A DNA stretch of 10,674 bases from an uncultured Lachnospiraceae bacterium (GTDB lineage: Bacteria; Bacillota; Clostridia; Lachnospirales; Lachnospiraceae), in contig CAMWUP010000048.1 of NCBI GenBank assembly GCA_947177465.1, forward strand, positions 1-10,674. Direction: 5' to 3'. This document shows positions 1-6,436 of this stretch, one piece after another; the first letter of the stretch is position 1; each line of letters starts with the position of its first letter. Both the position numbers and the translations under genes were made by a program. The notes under the pieces were generated by a model. The model was given only the letters and a program-made list of their open reading frames with translations, did no database searches and had not been told where the DNA came from.

Positions 1-3000
1 GCGGAGCTTGCAGGTATTGCGATGCGGACAGGAATGGCTGTAGAGAACGGCGGCGCTGCGCAAGAAGCGGGTAGTTCTGCTGTGGCAAGGATACGGCATG
101 GCGGAAAGCTTATTACAGAAGGGCGGATTACCAAAGAAGCGGACAGCATCTTGCTGAAGGGCGTCATTTTGGTGGAAAAGCCAAAGCTGTGGGATGCGGA
201 GAACCCGAATCTCTATGAGCTGGAGCTGGAATTGGACAACGGAGACGTGGAAAAGACGGTTTTTGGCTTCAGAGAATTTGTTTTCAGCCCCGAGAAGGGG
301 TTTCTTGCAAACGGAAAACAGGTCAAGCTTCACGGCGTTTGTGAGCATCATGATTTGGGCAGTCTGGGGGCTGCGTTTAACAAAGCGGCCATGCGCAGAA
401 AGCTGGTGACGTTAAAGAAAATGGGCGTCAACGCAATTCGTACTTCGCACAATATGCCTGCGCCGGAGTTTATGGAGCTGGCCGACGAGATGGGATTTTA
501 TGTGGATTCGGAAGCTTTTGATATGTGGGAAGAATCCAAAACGGAATACGATTATGCCCGATTTTTCCCTGAATGGGCGGCAAAGGATGTCGCAAGCTGG
601 ATAAGGCGCGACAGAAACCATCCTTCTGTCATCATGTGGAGCATCGGCAATGAAATCCATGATACGAATGTAGCGCGTGGTCTGGAAGTGACGAAGATGC
701 TGACGGGCTATGTCAAGGAGCATGACCCCAAGGGCAATGCCATGGTGACGATAGGCTCCAACTATATGCCGTGGGAGGGAGCGCAGAACTGCGCGGATGT
801 GGTAAAGCTTGCGGGCTATAACTATTTGGAGCGGTATTATGACGAGCATCACGAGGCGCATCCCGACTGGATGATTTATGGCAGTGAGACCTCTTCCGCG
901 GTACAGAGCAGGGGAGTATATCACTTCCCGCTGTCACAGTCCATACTGACCGAAGACGATGAGCAGTGTTCTTCTATCGGCAACAGCCGCCCGAGCTGGG
1001 CAGGCAAGTCCGTGGAGTTCTGTATTTATATGGACAGAGACAGGGAGTTTGCGGCGGGACAGTTTTTATGGACGGGGCATGATTACATTGGCGAGCCCAC
1101 ACCTTACCATACCAAAAACTCTTACTTTGGACAGATTGACACGGCAGGCTTCCCGAAGGATACCTATTTTATGTATCAGGCAGAGTGGACGGATTACAAA
1201 AAAGCGCCCATGGTGCATTTGCTTCCCTACTGGGATTTTAATCCGGGTCAGTTAATTGATGTGCGCGTGTGCAGCAATGCGCCGGCGGTGGAGGTTTTTG
1301 TCAATGAAAAATCTCAGGGCAGGGTGGAAATAGACCATGCACACGGAAAGGAGCTGTTCCCGAGCTTTCAGGTTCCTTATGAAGCCGGCTGTATCAGAGC
1401 TGTCGCTTATGATGAAAACGGCACAGTGATTGCGGAGGATATGCATAAGTCCTTTAAAGACCCTGCACGCATCACGCTGAAGGCAGACAAGGCGGAGCTG
1501 AAGGCGGATGGCGAGGACTTGCTTTTTGTGGAAATCGGTATGGTGGATGAAGACGGGAATCCGGTGGAAAATGCCATGGATTATGTGGAGGTAAGCGTCA
1601 CCGGTGCCGGACGGCTTATTGGGCTTGACAATGGAGACAGCACGGACTACGACCAGTATAAAGGAACCGTAAGAAAGCTGTTTAACGGAAAATTGCTGGC
1701 GGTTATCGGGGCAAAGTGCGAAGCGGGAGAGATTGGAATTACGGTACGTCCCATACAGGAAGGAAGGATTTCGGCAGAAACGCTTTTGTTAAAAGCGGTG
1801 GAAGCTAAGGCCAGGGAGGGTGTGTCCGCTCTGACGGAAAATAGTTCCATGAAACTTGTGACAGGTTCGTCAGGTGTGACGCCGGTGCGAAAAATTGAGA
1901 TTATCAGCGAGAACGGACAGGAATTTAATGAGGATAAAAGGGATATTGTGGTGGGCGCACATCTGTATCCGGCAGGCGCAGAGCAAAAGATAACCTTCTC
2001 TGTGGTAAATGACATGGGAATTCAGTCCAATTTGGCGGAAGTGGAAATGCTGGAGTGCGTATCGGACAAAGTGGCGGGCAATTTGGCAGTAGATGGCCAC
2101 TGCCCAACTGCTTATTGCCGTATCCATGCAAAAGGCGACGGAGCCTTTAAGGTGCGTGCTTCCGTTGACAACGGCACAGGAACCATAAAACTGATTTCCC
2201 AGCTTGAGTTTACGGCGAAAGGACTTGGAGAAGCCTATCTCAATCCCTATGAATTTGTTACGGGCGCATTGTACAACTGTTCTGTAGGAGATGTGGGTGG
2301 ATTTAGTGAAAAGAGTGTGGCGACAGCGCAGGAGGGTGTAAGCGAAGTCGGCTACAAGGGACTGGATTTTGGCGAATATGGTTCTGATGAGATTACCCTG
2401 CCGATTTTTACCCAAAACGACGACCCGCATTACCTGCAGATATGGGAGGGGATGCCCGAGGACGAGGGCAGCGAGATGCTGGCGGACGTAGTTTATCAAA
2501 AGCCAAGCATCTGGAATGTGTATCAGCCGGAAACCTATAAGCTGAAACGGCGCCTCAGAGGTGTTACGACAGTCTGCCTTGTGACGAAGAATCAGCGTTA
2601 TTTTATCAAGGGCTTTACCTTTACGAAGCTGCAAAAAGCGTATGAAAAGCTGCAGGCGGCGGAATATAACAAGATTTACGGGGATACCTTCCAAGTGACG
2701 CCGGACGCGGTTGAGGGCATCGGCAACAATGTTTCGCTGGAGTTCGAAAATATGGACTTTGGAGAAACGGGCTTGAAGCAGATTACCATCTGCGGGCGCA
2801 GTACACTTCCGACGAACTCCATTCATATCCGGTTCTTTTATGAGGATAAAGAATCGGTGAATCAGCTTGTGGAGTTTCCTTATAGTGAGGAGTACACGGA
2901 GATGACCTTCCCGCTGGAGAGCTGTAAGGGAAGCTGTCGCGTCGGTTTTATTTTCCTGCCGGGATGCGATTTTGACTTTAAATGGTTCCGATTTTCATAA
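1..3000 (+). CDS. Glycoside hydrolase family 2 (beta-galactosidase-like), 5' end missing
   Basis: The frame is open from the first base, so the gene starts upstream; 999 residues are visible, numbered here from base 1. Seen: the end of the GH2 beta-sandwich region (to about 90), then a TIM barrel (about 100-400). The barrel has WSIGNEIHD with the likely acid/base Glu218 and YGSETSS with the likely nucleophile Glu296. The segment from about 403 (PMVHLLPYWDFNPGQ) resembles DUF4982, and 489-590 resembles the GH2 C5 Ig-like domain. A further Ig-like region (about 628-770) is followed by two CBM6-like modules (about 787-885 and 900-999) with repeated DFGE/MDFGE motifs and an FDFKWFRF end. Family knowledge: GH2 enzymes hydrolyse beta-galactosides, beta-glucuronides, beta-mannosides and similar glycans with retention. 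The exact substrate cannot be read from sequence, though the DUF4982/C5 layout favours beta-galactosidase-like enzymes. Whether it is secreted is unknown because the N terminus is outside the window. Confidence 0.93.
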   Translation, partial: AELAGIAMRTGMAVENGGAAQEAGSSAVARIRHGGKLITEGRITKEADSILLKGVILVEKPKLWDAENPNLYELELELDNGDVEKTVFGFREFVFSPEKGFLANGKQVKLHGVCEHHDLGSLGAAFNKAAMRRKLVTLKKMGVNAIRTSHNMPAPEFMELADEMGFYVDSEAFDMWEESKTEYDYARFFPEWAAKDVASWIRRDRNHPSVIMWSIGNEIHDTNVARGLEVTKMLTGYVKEHDPKGNAMVTIGSNYMPWEGAQNCADVVKLAGYNYLERYYDEHHEAHPDWMIYGSETSSAVQSRGVYHFPLSQSILTEDDEQCSSIGNSRPSWAGKSVEFCIYMDRDREFAAGQFLWTGHDYIGEPTPYHTKNSYFGQIDTAGFPKDTYFMYQAEWTDYKKAPMVHLLPYWDFNPGQLIDVRVCSNAPAVEVFVNEKSQGRVEIDHAHGKELFPSFQVPYEAGCIRAVAYDENGTVIAEDMHKSFKDPARITLKADKAELKADGEDLLFVEIGMVDEDGNPVENAMDYVEVSVTGAGRLIGLDNGDSTDYDQYKGTVRKLFNGKLLAVIGAKCEAGEIGITVRPIQEGRISAETLLLKAVEAKAREGVSALTENSSMKLVTGSSGVTPVRKIEIISENGQEFNEDKRDIVVGAHLYPAGAEQKITFSVVNDMGIQSNLAEVEMLECVSDKVAGNLAVDGHCPTAYCRIHAKGDGAFKVRASVDNGTGTIKLISQLEFTAKGLGEAYLNPYEFVTGALYNCSVGDVGGFSEKSVATAQEGVSEVGYKGLDFGEYGSDEITLPIFTQNDDPHYLQIWEGMPEDEGSEMLADVVYQKPSIWNVYQPETYKLKRRLRGVTTVCLVTKNQRYFIKGFTFTKLQKAYEKLQAAEYNKIYGDTFQVTPDAVEGIGNNVSLEFENMDFGETGLKQITICGRSTLPTNSIHIRFFYEDKESVNQLVEFPYSEEYTEMTFPLESCKGSCRVGFIFLPGCDFDFKWFRFS

Positions 3001-3028
3001 ATGATTTACGGATTTGTGCCGATATAAT

Positions 3029-3289
3029 AGTTATCCCTTATTTTACCAAAATCAGGCATTTGCGAAACTCGTTATATGGCAAGTGTCATTGTGCATGTTG
3101 CATAATCCAACACAGACGCGCTTTTGCTCCAAGTTTACCGTAGCGGTACATAAGCTGCCAAAATACGGCAGCTAAGTGCCGACGGTAAACAAGGGTCTGC
3201 TTATGGAATATACAACATGCACAATTCGGGACTGGCAAATAAGAGTTTCGCAATTGCCTATTTACTAAAATAACAGTGAGGGAGTAACT
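3029..3289. repeat. Long imperfect palindrome (about 261 bp), foldback or MITE-like element
   Basis: Nested complementary blocks pair in order across the whole stretch. The outer block AGTTA (3029-3033) pairs with TAACT (3285-3289), and TATTTTA (3039-3045) with TAAAATA (3266-3272). AGGCATTTGCGAAACTC (3054-3070) pairs with 3243-3259 at 16 of 17 positions. TTGTGCATGTTG (3089-3100) pairs perfectly with 3213-3224, and GTTTACCGT (3133-3141) with ACGGTAAAC (3182-3190). AGCTGCC (3153-3159) pairs with GGCAGCT (3167-3173) around a 7-base loop. Between blocks the arms diverge and differ in length. No ORF or transposase is present, and I see no flanking target-site duplication. It could be a non-autonomous mobile element, a dispersed intergenic repeat, or a long hairpin RNA. 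The fold is visible; the function is not. Confidence 0.8.
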
Positions 3290-3294
3290 GTTGT

Positions 3295-3332
3295 GGGGAA
3301 GGAACCCCGTTTAAAGCGCATATATGCGTTTT
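3295..3332 (+). promoter_or_regulatory. Two small hairpins in the 5' region of the calcium-motif gene
   Basis: GGGG (3295-3298) pairs with CCCC (3305-3308) around AAGGAA. Just after it, AAAGCGCA (3313-3320) pairs with TGCGTTTT (3325-3332) around TATA, with one G-U pair. The second stem ends in four Ts, so it resembles a weak terminator or attenuator placed between the palindrome and the ribosome binding site. No promoter of good quality is visible between 3200 and 3355, so whether these are transcribed is unknown. Confidence 0.35.
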
Positions 3333-3355
3333 CACATGCAACAAGGAGGTGCGGC

Positions 3356-4585
3356 ATGAAAATTACACAGAGCGCCGTCGCAATGGCGTCGGAGCGGGAG
3401 GCATCGCGGACTTACGACCTTAGCATAACTGCTACGGGCGACAGGTTCTGGGTGAACGGTACAACTTCGCAGGCATCGAAGGAGAAGGAAGCGGCAGCCT
3501 TTTTGGGCTGGTCGTCGCAACCGGCGTCCTTAGAGCTTTCGGAGGAGGCAAAGTCACAGGAGGCTTCAGGCAAAACAAAGGATGGTTCTTACCGGAAAAA
3601 GGATAAGAACAACCCATTTCCGGAAAAGGAAGGGCAAAAAACAGGGTTTATTGAGGAGCTGACGGGACAGGCGAAAAAGCAGCCGGATTTGGAACCGGAG
3701 GAGAGCTTCAAGCTGAAGCTGATGAGGCAGCTTTTTGAATCCTTACGTTCTGTAAAGGGCAATAAGCGCCCCAATTACATGGGCTGGGGTAAGAAAACCC
3801 AGCAGACATTTGGCTTTAGTATGCAGTCGTGGCAGCATGCTTCGTCCGTTACTGCGGCAGCCAGCATAAAAGCTTCTGCGGGAAGCACGGTGACGACGGC
3901 AAAGGTGGGTGCAGGACATTGGGAAGAGCGCGTTACCATGTCCAAAATCTTTACGGACAGAGAGGTGACGTCGTTTTCGACATTTGGTACGGTGGAGACA
4001 GCCGACGGAAGAAGCATAAACTTCAACCTGAATCTGGAAATGTCAAGAGAGTTCACGCAGTCGGTTGGAGTGGAGTACACCAGGAAGACTTTCTGTATAG
4101 ACCCGCTTGTCATCAATCTGGAAGGGAATCCGGCTTCCTTTTCGGACCAGACCTTCTTCTTTGATTTGGACAGCGACGGTAAGGTAGAGGAATTGTCTTC
4201 GCTGGCAGCAGGCAGCGGTTTTCTTGCGCTGGATTTGAACAACGACGGCGTTATCAACGACGGCAGCGAGCTTTTCGGTACGAAGAGCGGCGACGGTTTC
4301 AAGGACCTTGCGGCGTATGACAAGGATGGAAACGGCTGGATTGATGAAAACGACGAGGTATTCAAACATCTGAAGGTTTGGACAAAGGATGCGGATGGAA
4401 GCGACCGTCTTATCGCTATCGCGGATGCGGGAGTCGGAGCCATCTATCTCGGACATACCGCCACAGAGTTTTCCCTGAACACATTAGATACAAACCAGAC
4501 ACAGGGTATTGTCCGCAGTACGGGTGTTTTCCTAAAGGAAAGCGGCGAGGTCGGAACCATACAGCATGTGGATTTGGTGGTTTAA
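3356..4585 (+). CDS. Calcium-binding EF-hand/RTX-associated repeat protein, function unknown
   Basis: The 409-residue product starts at ATG 3356, chosen because AAGGAGGT (3343-3350) sits 5 bases upstream. An in-frame GTG at 3293 has no such site. The N-terminal part (about 1-140) is polar, rich in Lys, Glu and Ser, and has no signal peptide or membrane segment. The middle (about 140-255) is Ser/Thr/Ala rich and may form beta structure. The C-terminal part has four Asp-rich loops: DLDSDGKVEEL (270-280), DLNNDGVINDGSEL (293-306), DKDGNGWIDENDE (322-334) and DADGSD (345-350). This order (FFDLDSDG, LALDLNNDGVINDGSELFG, LAAYDKDGNGWID, then VWTKDADG) is familiar from the ends of large RTX/hemolysin-type proteins and from small standalone bacterial proteins. 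Inferred role: calcium-dependent folding or binding. Partner, pathway and location are unknown. A single-gene unit is likely, since a terminator follows immediately. Confidence 0.85.
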   Translation: MKITQSAVAMASEREASRTYDLSITATGDRFWVNGTTSQASKEKEAAAFLGWSSQPASLELSEEAKSQEASGKTKDGSYRKKDKNNPFPEKEGQKTGFIEELTGQAKKQPDLEPEESFKLKLMRQLFESLRSVKGNKRPNYMGWGKKTQQTFGFSMQSWQHASSVTAAASIKASAGSTVTTAKVGAGHWEERVTMSKIFTDREVTSFSTFGTVETADGRSINFNLNLEMSREFTQSVGVEYTRKTFCIDPLVINLEGNPASFSDQTFFFDLDSDGKVEELSSLAAGSGFLALDLNNDGVINDGSELFGTKSGDGFKDLAAYDKDGNGWIDENDEVFKHLKVWTKDADGSDRLIAIADAGVGAIYLGHTATEFSLNTLDTNQTQGIVRSTGVFLKESGEVGTIQHVDLVV

Positions 4586-4607
4586 AAAATGATATAAGCG
4601 CAGCGCA

Positions 4608-4650
4608 AAAGGCTTCTGACACATGTAAGGTGTCAGGAGCCTTTGTTATT
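4608..4650 (+). terminator. Intrinsic terminator after the calcium-motif gene
   Basis: AAAGGCTTCTGACAC (4608-4622) pairs with GTGTCAGGAGCCTTT (4630-4644) over 15 base pairs, with a single T-G wobble, around the 7-base loop ATGTAAG. A T-rich tail, CTTTGTTATT, runs to 4650. It begins 22 bases after the stop codon. Confidence 0.88.
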
Positions 4651-4850
4651 GAAAAAATTGTAAGAATCCTCACGGCTGATTCTCGGATTCAGCCCGACTA
4701 TTTATGCCTCGGGAAACCGCACGGCACTGTTTTGTACGGCAGCAATTTTAATTGTCTGTCTGCGCAATCTGCAATTTTTCTGGAACAAGCCGCCGCTGGG
4801 CAAACTTTACGGGCGAAAATATTCAATGAAACTAAAAATGTAAAATATAC
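4651..4850. other. Intergenic stretch with no recognised gene
   Basis: I see no coding sequence with a ribosome binding site here on either strand. There is one modest hairpin, GGCTGA (4674-4679) with TCAGCC (4689-4694), and a short AT-rich palindrome (CAATT-TT-AATTG near 4743-4754). Nothing else stands out. Confidence 0.5.
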
Positions 4851-4879
4851 TTGACATTTAATGTAAAGCCTACTATACT
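4851..4879 (+). promoter_or_regulatory. Sigma-A promoter of the regulator/ABC transporter operon
   Basis: A perfect -35 TTGACA (4851-4856) is followed by a 17-base spacer and the -10 TATACT (4874-4879). Transcription would start near 4886, leaving a leader of about 44 bases before the regulator's ATG. Confidence 0.87.
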
Positions 4880-4902
4880 TTTTGAGTAAAGTAAGCTTTA
4901 CT
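4861..4902. promoter_or_regulatory. Probable operator: repeated TAAAG half-sites over the promoter and start site
   Basis: An inverted repeat AGTAAAG-TAAG-CTTTACT (4885-4902) covers the expected +1. Another half-site, TGTAAAGC (4862-4869), lies inside the -35/-10 spacer in the same orientation as AGTAAAG and inverted relative to GCTTTACT (4895-4902). A repressor bound here would block RNA polymerase. The encoded Xre-type regulator just downstream is the obvious candidate (inference). Confidence 0.6.
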
Positions 4903-4929
4903 TTTTATATTCTGGCGAAAGGAGGTATT

Positions 4930-5139
4930 ATGCATACGAGGATACAGGAGCTGCGGAAGGAGCGCAGGATTACGCAGAATGAGCTGGCGGATGCCGTCAA
5001 TGTTTCGCGCCAGACCATAATATCTCTTGAAAACGGCAGGTATAATGCTTCGCTGGTGCTTGCACATAAAATTGCGCAGTTTTTTGGAGTGACAATCGAA
5101 GAGATTTTTATTTTTGACGGAGAGGAGGAAAACTTATGA
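4930..5139 (+). CDS. Small Xre/Cro-family HTH transcriptional regulator
   Basis: The product is a 69-residue protein that is almost entirely one HTH_3 domain. RIQELRKERRITQNELADAV gives helices 1-2, NVSRQTIISLENGR the recognition helix region, and YNASLVLAHKIAQFFGVTIEEIF the closing helices. The short acidic tail (DGEEENL) leaves no room for an effector domain, as is usual for this compact group. The start is ATG 4930 with AAAGGAGG (4918-4925) correctly spaced. An upstream in-frame TTG at 4882 lies at the promoter start site and is not credible. The stop overlaps the next start (ATGA). Inferred role: autoregulatory repressor of the downstream membrane protein and ABC exporter, through the TAAAG repeats. 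What it senses is not visible. Confidence 0.92.
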   Translation: MHTRIQELRKERRITQNELADAVNVSRQTIISLENGRYNASLVLAHKIAQFFGVTIEEIFIFDGEEENL

Positions 5140-5618
5140 AGGGGCTGTTCTGTGCGCATTGTAAGGCAAAGAATAATGAAGAGTACAAGGAAGTATTGAA
5201 AAAGCGTCTCATCAGGGTAAGGCTGATGTGTCTGGCGGGCGTACTGATTATTCTGGGTGTGGCAGTGATTTCCCATATGCTGCCGGAGATAGTGGATGAT
5301 TACCATCAGGGCGTTACGTATGGTATGGGAACGGGACTGGTACTGGGTTCTATAGTGGCTATGATTCGTATTTACAGGATTTTGGCGAGTGAGGAAAGGC
5401 TGAAAGAGCAGCGGCTTAAAGAAACCGACGAGAGGGAAATAGAAATCGACAATATGGCATTGAAGCAGACCGCAAAGCTTATGCTGGCAGTGCTCTACCT
5501 TTCGATGGTTTTCGGAGCTTTAGTCTCAGAAGAGTTATTGAGTTTAAGTTGTTTACTAATCGGTATTTTTTTGTTAAGCTATATAGGATTTCAGAAGTAT
5601 TATGAAAGCAAAGTATAA
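5136..5618 (+). CDS. Four-helix integral membrane protein of the regulator/ABC operon
   Basis: The product has 160 residues, starts at an ATGA overlap with the regulator and has GAGGAGG about 8 bases upstream. Hydrophobic segments lie at about 30-49, 59-80, 112-129 and 133-153. A charged cytoplasmic-type linker (about 84-110, rich in Glu, Arg and Lys, containing ETDEREIEIDN) separates the two helical pairs. The N terminus has a CxxC motif (FCAHCK), which could bind metal or be redox active but may be chance. Small membrane proteins of this shape (DUF2178-like in appearance) often follow small Xre regulators in Firmicutes. No catalytic motif is visible. Being translationally coupled to the regulator suggests it may control or accompany it, or assist the ABC exporter. 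The specific function is unknown. Confidence 0.82.
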   Translation: MKGLFCAHCKAKNNEEYKEVLKKRLIRVRLMCLAGVLIILGVAVISHMLPEIVDDYHQGVTYGMGTGLVLGSIVAMIRIYRILASEERLKEQRLKETDEREIEIDNMALKQTAKLMLAVLYLSMVFGALVSEELLSLSCLLIGIFLLSYIGFQKYYESKV

Positions 5619-5659
5619 ACAGATAAAAACGAAGCTGTCAGACAGCGGAAAGGAAGAAT

Positions 5660-6436
5660 ATGGAAGAGATATTAAAGGTGCAGGGCTTGAAGAAAACCTT
5701 TAAGCTATCTGCCAAGCAGCAAAAAATTGAAAAGACCAGTGAAAAGACAAAGGTGGCGGTGAATGATTTGTCCTTTACCGCATACAGAGGAGAGGTTTTC
5801 GGTCTTCTGGGTCCCAACGGTGCAGGCAAGACGACGACGCTGCGAATGCTGGCAACCTTGATTAAGCCGGATGAAGGCGATGCGGTTTTAGACGGTGCAA
5901 GCGTGGTGAAGAATCCGGAGGAGGTCCGCAGTAAGATTGGATTTCTGACGAGTGAGTTAAAGCTGGAAGAGTTTTTTACGCCGAACTTTCTGTTTGATTT
6001 CTTTGCAGATTTGCATGGTGTCGGCGCGGAGGAAAAAAGTACCCGCAGAAAGGAGTTGTTCGAGCGCTTTGGCATTGACAAATTTGCGGAGGTAAAGGTG
6101 GGAAATCTTTCAACCGGTATGAAGCAGAAGGTATCACTGGTAATTTCGCTGGTACATGATCCGGATGTCATTATTTTTGACGAGCCCACCAACGGACTGG
6201 ATGTTCTCACGGCAAAGGTGGTGACGGATTTTCTGGTGGATTTGAAGGAACAGGGCAAGACCATCATCGTATCTACACATATTTTCAGCCTGATTGAGAA
6301 AATCTGCGACAGAGTCGGTATTATTGTGGAAGGGCAGATGGTGACCTGTGATACTCTGCCGGCAATTACGGGAGACAAGAGTCTGGAAGAAAAATTCTTT
6401 GAAATTTATGAAGAAAAGGTGGGTAGCATCGCATGA
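5660..6436 (+). CDS. natA: ABC transporter ATP-binding protein, NatA-like
   Basis: The 258-residue ATPase drives an ABC-2 type exporter at the cytoplasmic membrane. Visible motifs are Walker A GPNGAGKTT (51-59, Lys57), signature LSTGMKQ (from 150), Walker B VIIFDEP (Asp174, Glu175), the D-loop NGLD, and the switch His207 in VSTH. Compared with minimal ATPases it has a Lys-rich insertion (about 14-30) between the first strand and the region preceding Walker A. Length and layout match NatA of the Bacillus NatAB sodium exporter. The start is ATG 5660 with AAAGGAAG (5649-5656). It lies 41 bases after the membrane protein and overlaps the permease by ATGA. The substrate is not proven by sequence: Na+ is the characterised case, but related pairs export antibiotics or peptides. 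Confidence 0.93.
   Translation: MEEILKVQGLKKTFKLSAKQQKIEKTSEKTKVAVNDLSFTAYRGEVFGLLGPNGAGKTTTLRMLATLIKPDEGDAVLDGASVVKNPEEVRSKIGFLTSELKLEEFFTPNFLFDFFADLHGVGAEEKSTRRKELFERFGIDKFAEVKVGNLSTGMKQKVSLVISLVHDPDVIIFDEPTNGLDVLTAKVVTDFLVDLKEQGKTIIVSTHIFSLIEKICDRVGIIVEGQMVTCDTLPAITGDKSLEEKFFEIYEEKVGSIA

Noticed and set aside
1870..2826. Long open frame (318 codons) on the minus strand
   Set aside because: It lies antisense inside the GH2 gene and has a Cys/His/Arg-rich, low-complexity look with no domain and no ribosome binding site; it is a shadow of the real frame.
3029..3289. CRISPR array or tRNA/rRNA gene in the long intergenic region
   Set aside because: There are no regularly spaced direct repeats, no cloverleaf and no rRNA-like sequence; the structure is a single inverted repeat.
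3293..3355. GTG start that would extend the calcium-motif protein by 21 residues
   Set aside because: It has no ribosome binding site and runs through the hairpins, while ATG 3356 has AAGGAGGT at ideal spacing.
3775..4443. Minus-strand open frame (222 codons)
   Set aside because: It is antisense to the Asp/Gly-rich calcium-motif gene, Ser/Pro rich from complementary codons, and has no recognisable domain.
4378..4854. Plus-strand open frame crossing the end of the calcium-motif gene
   Set aside because: It overlaps a well-supported gene in another frame and then reads straight through the intrinsic terminator; there is no RBS and no protein-like pattern.
4882..4929. TTG start extending the HTH regulator by 16 residues
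   Set aside because: It falls at the predicted transcription start and inside the operator; ATG 4930 has a strong RBS.
5623..5655. Hairpin GCTGT/ACAGC between the 4-TM protein and the ATPase gene
   Set aside because: A five-base-pair stem with a three-base loop is too weak to call a terminator, and the gap is short within an apparent operon.
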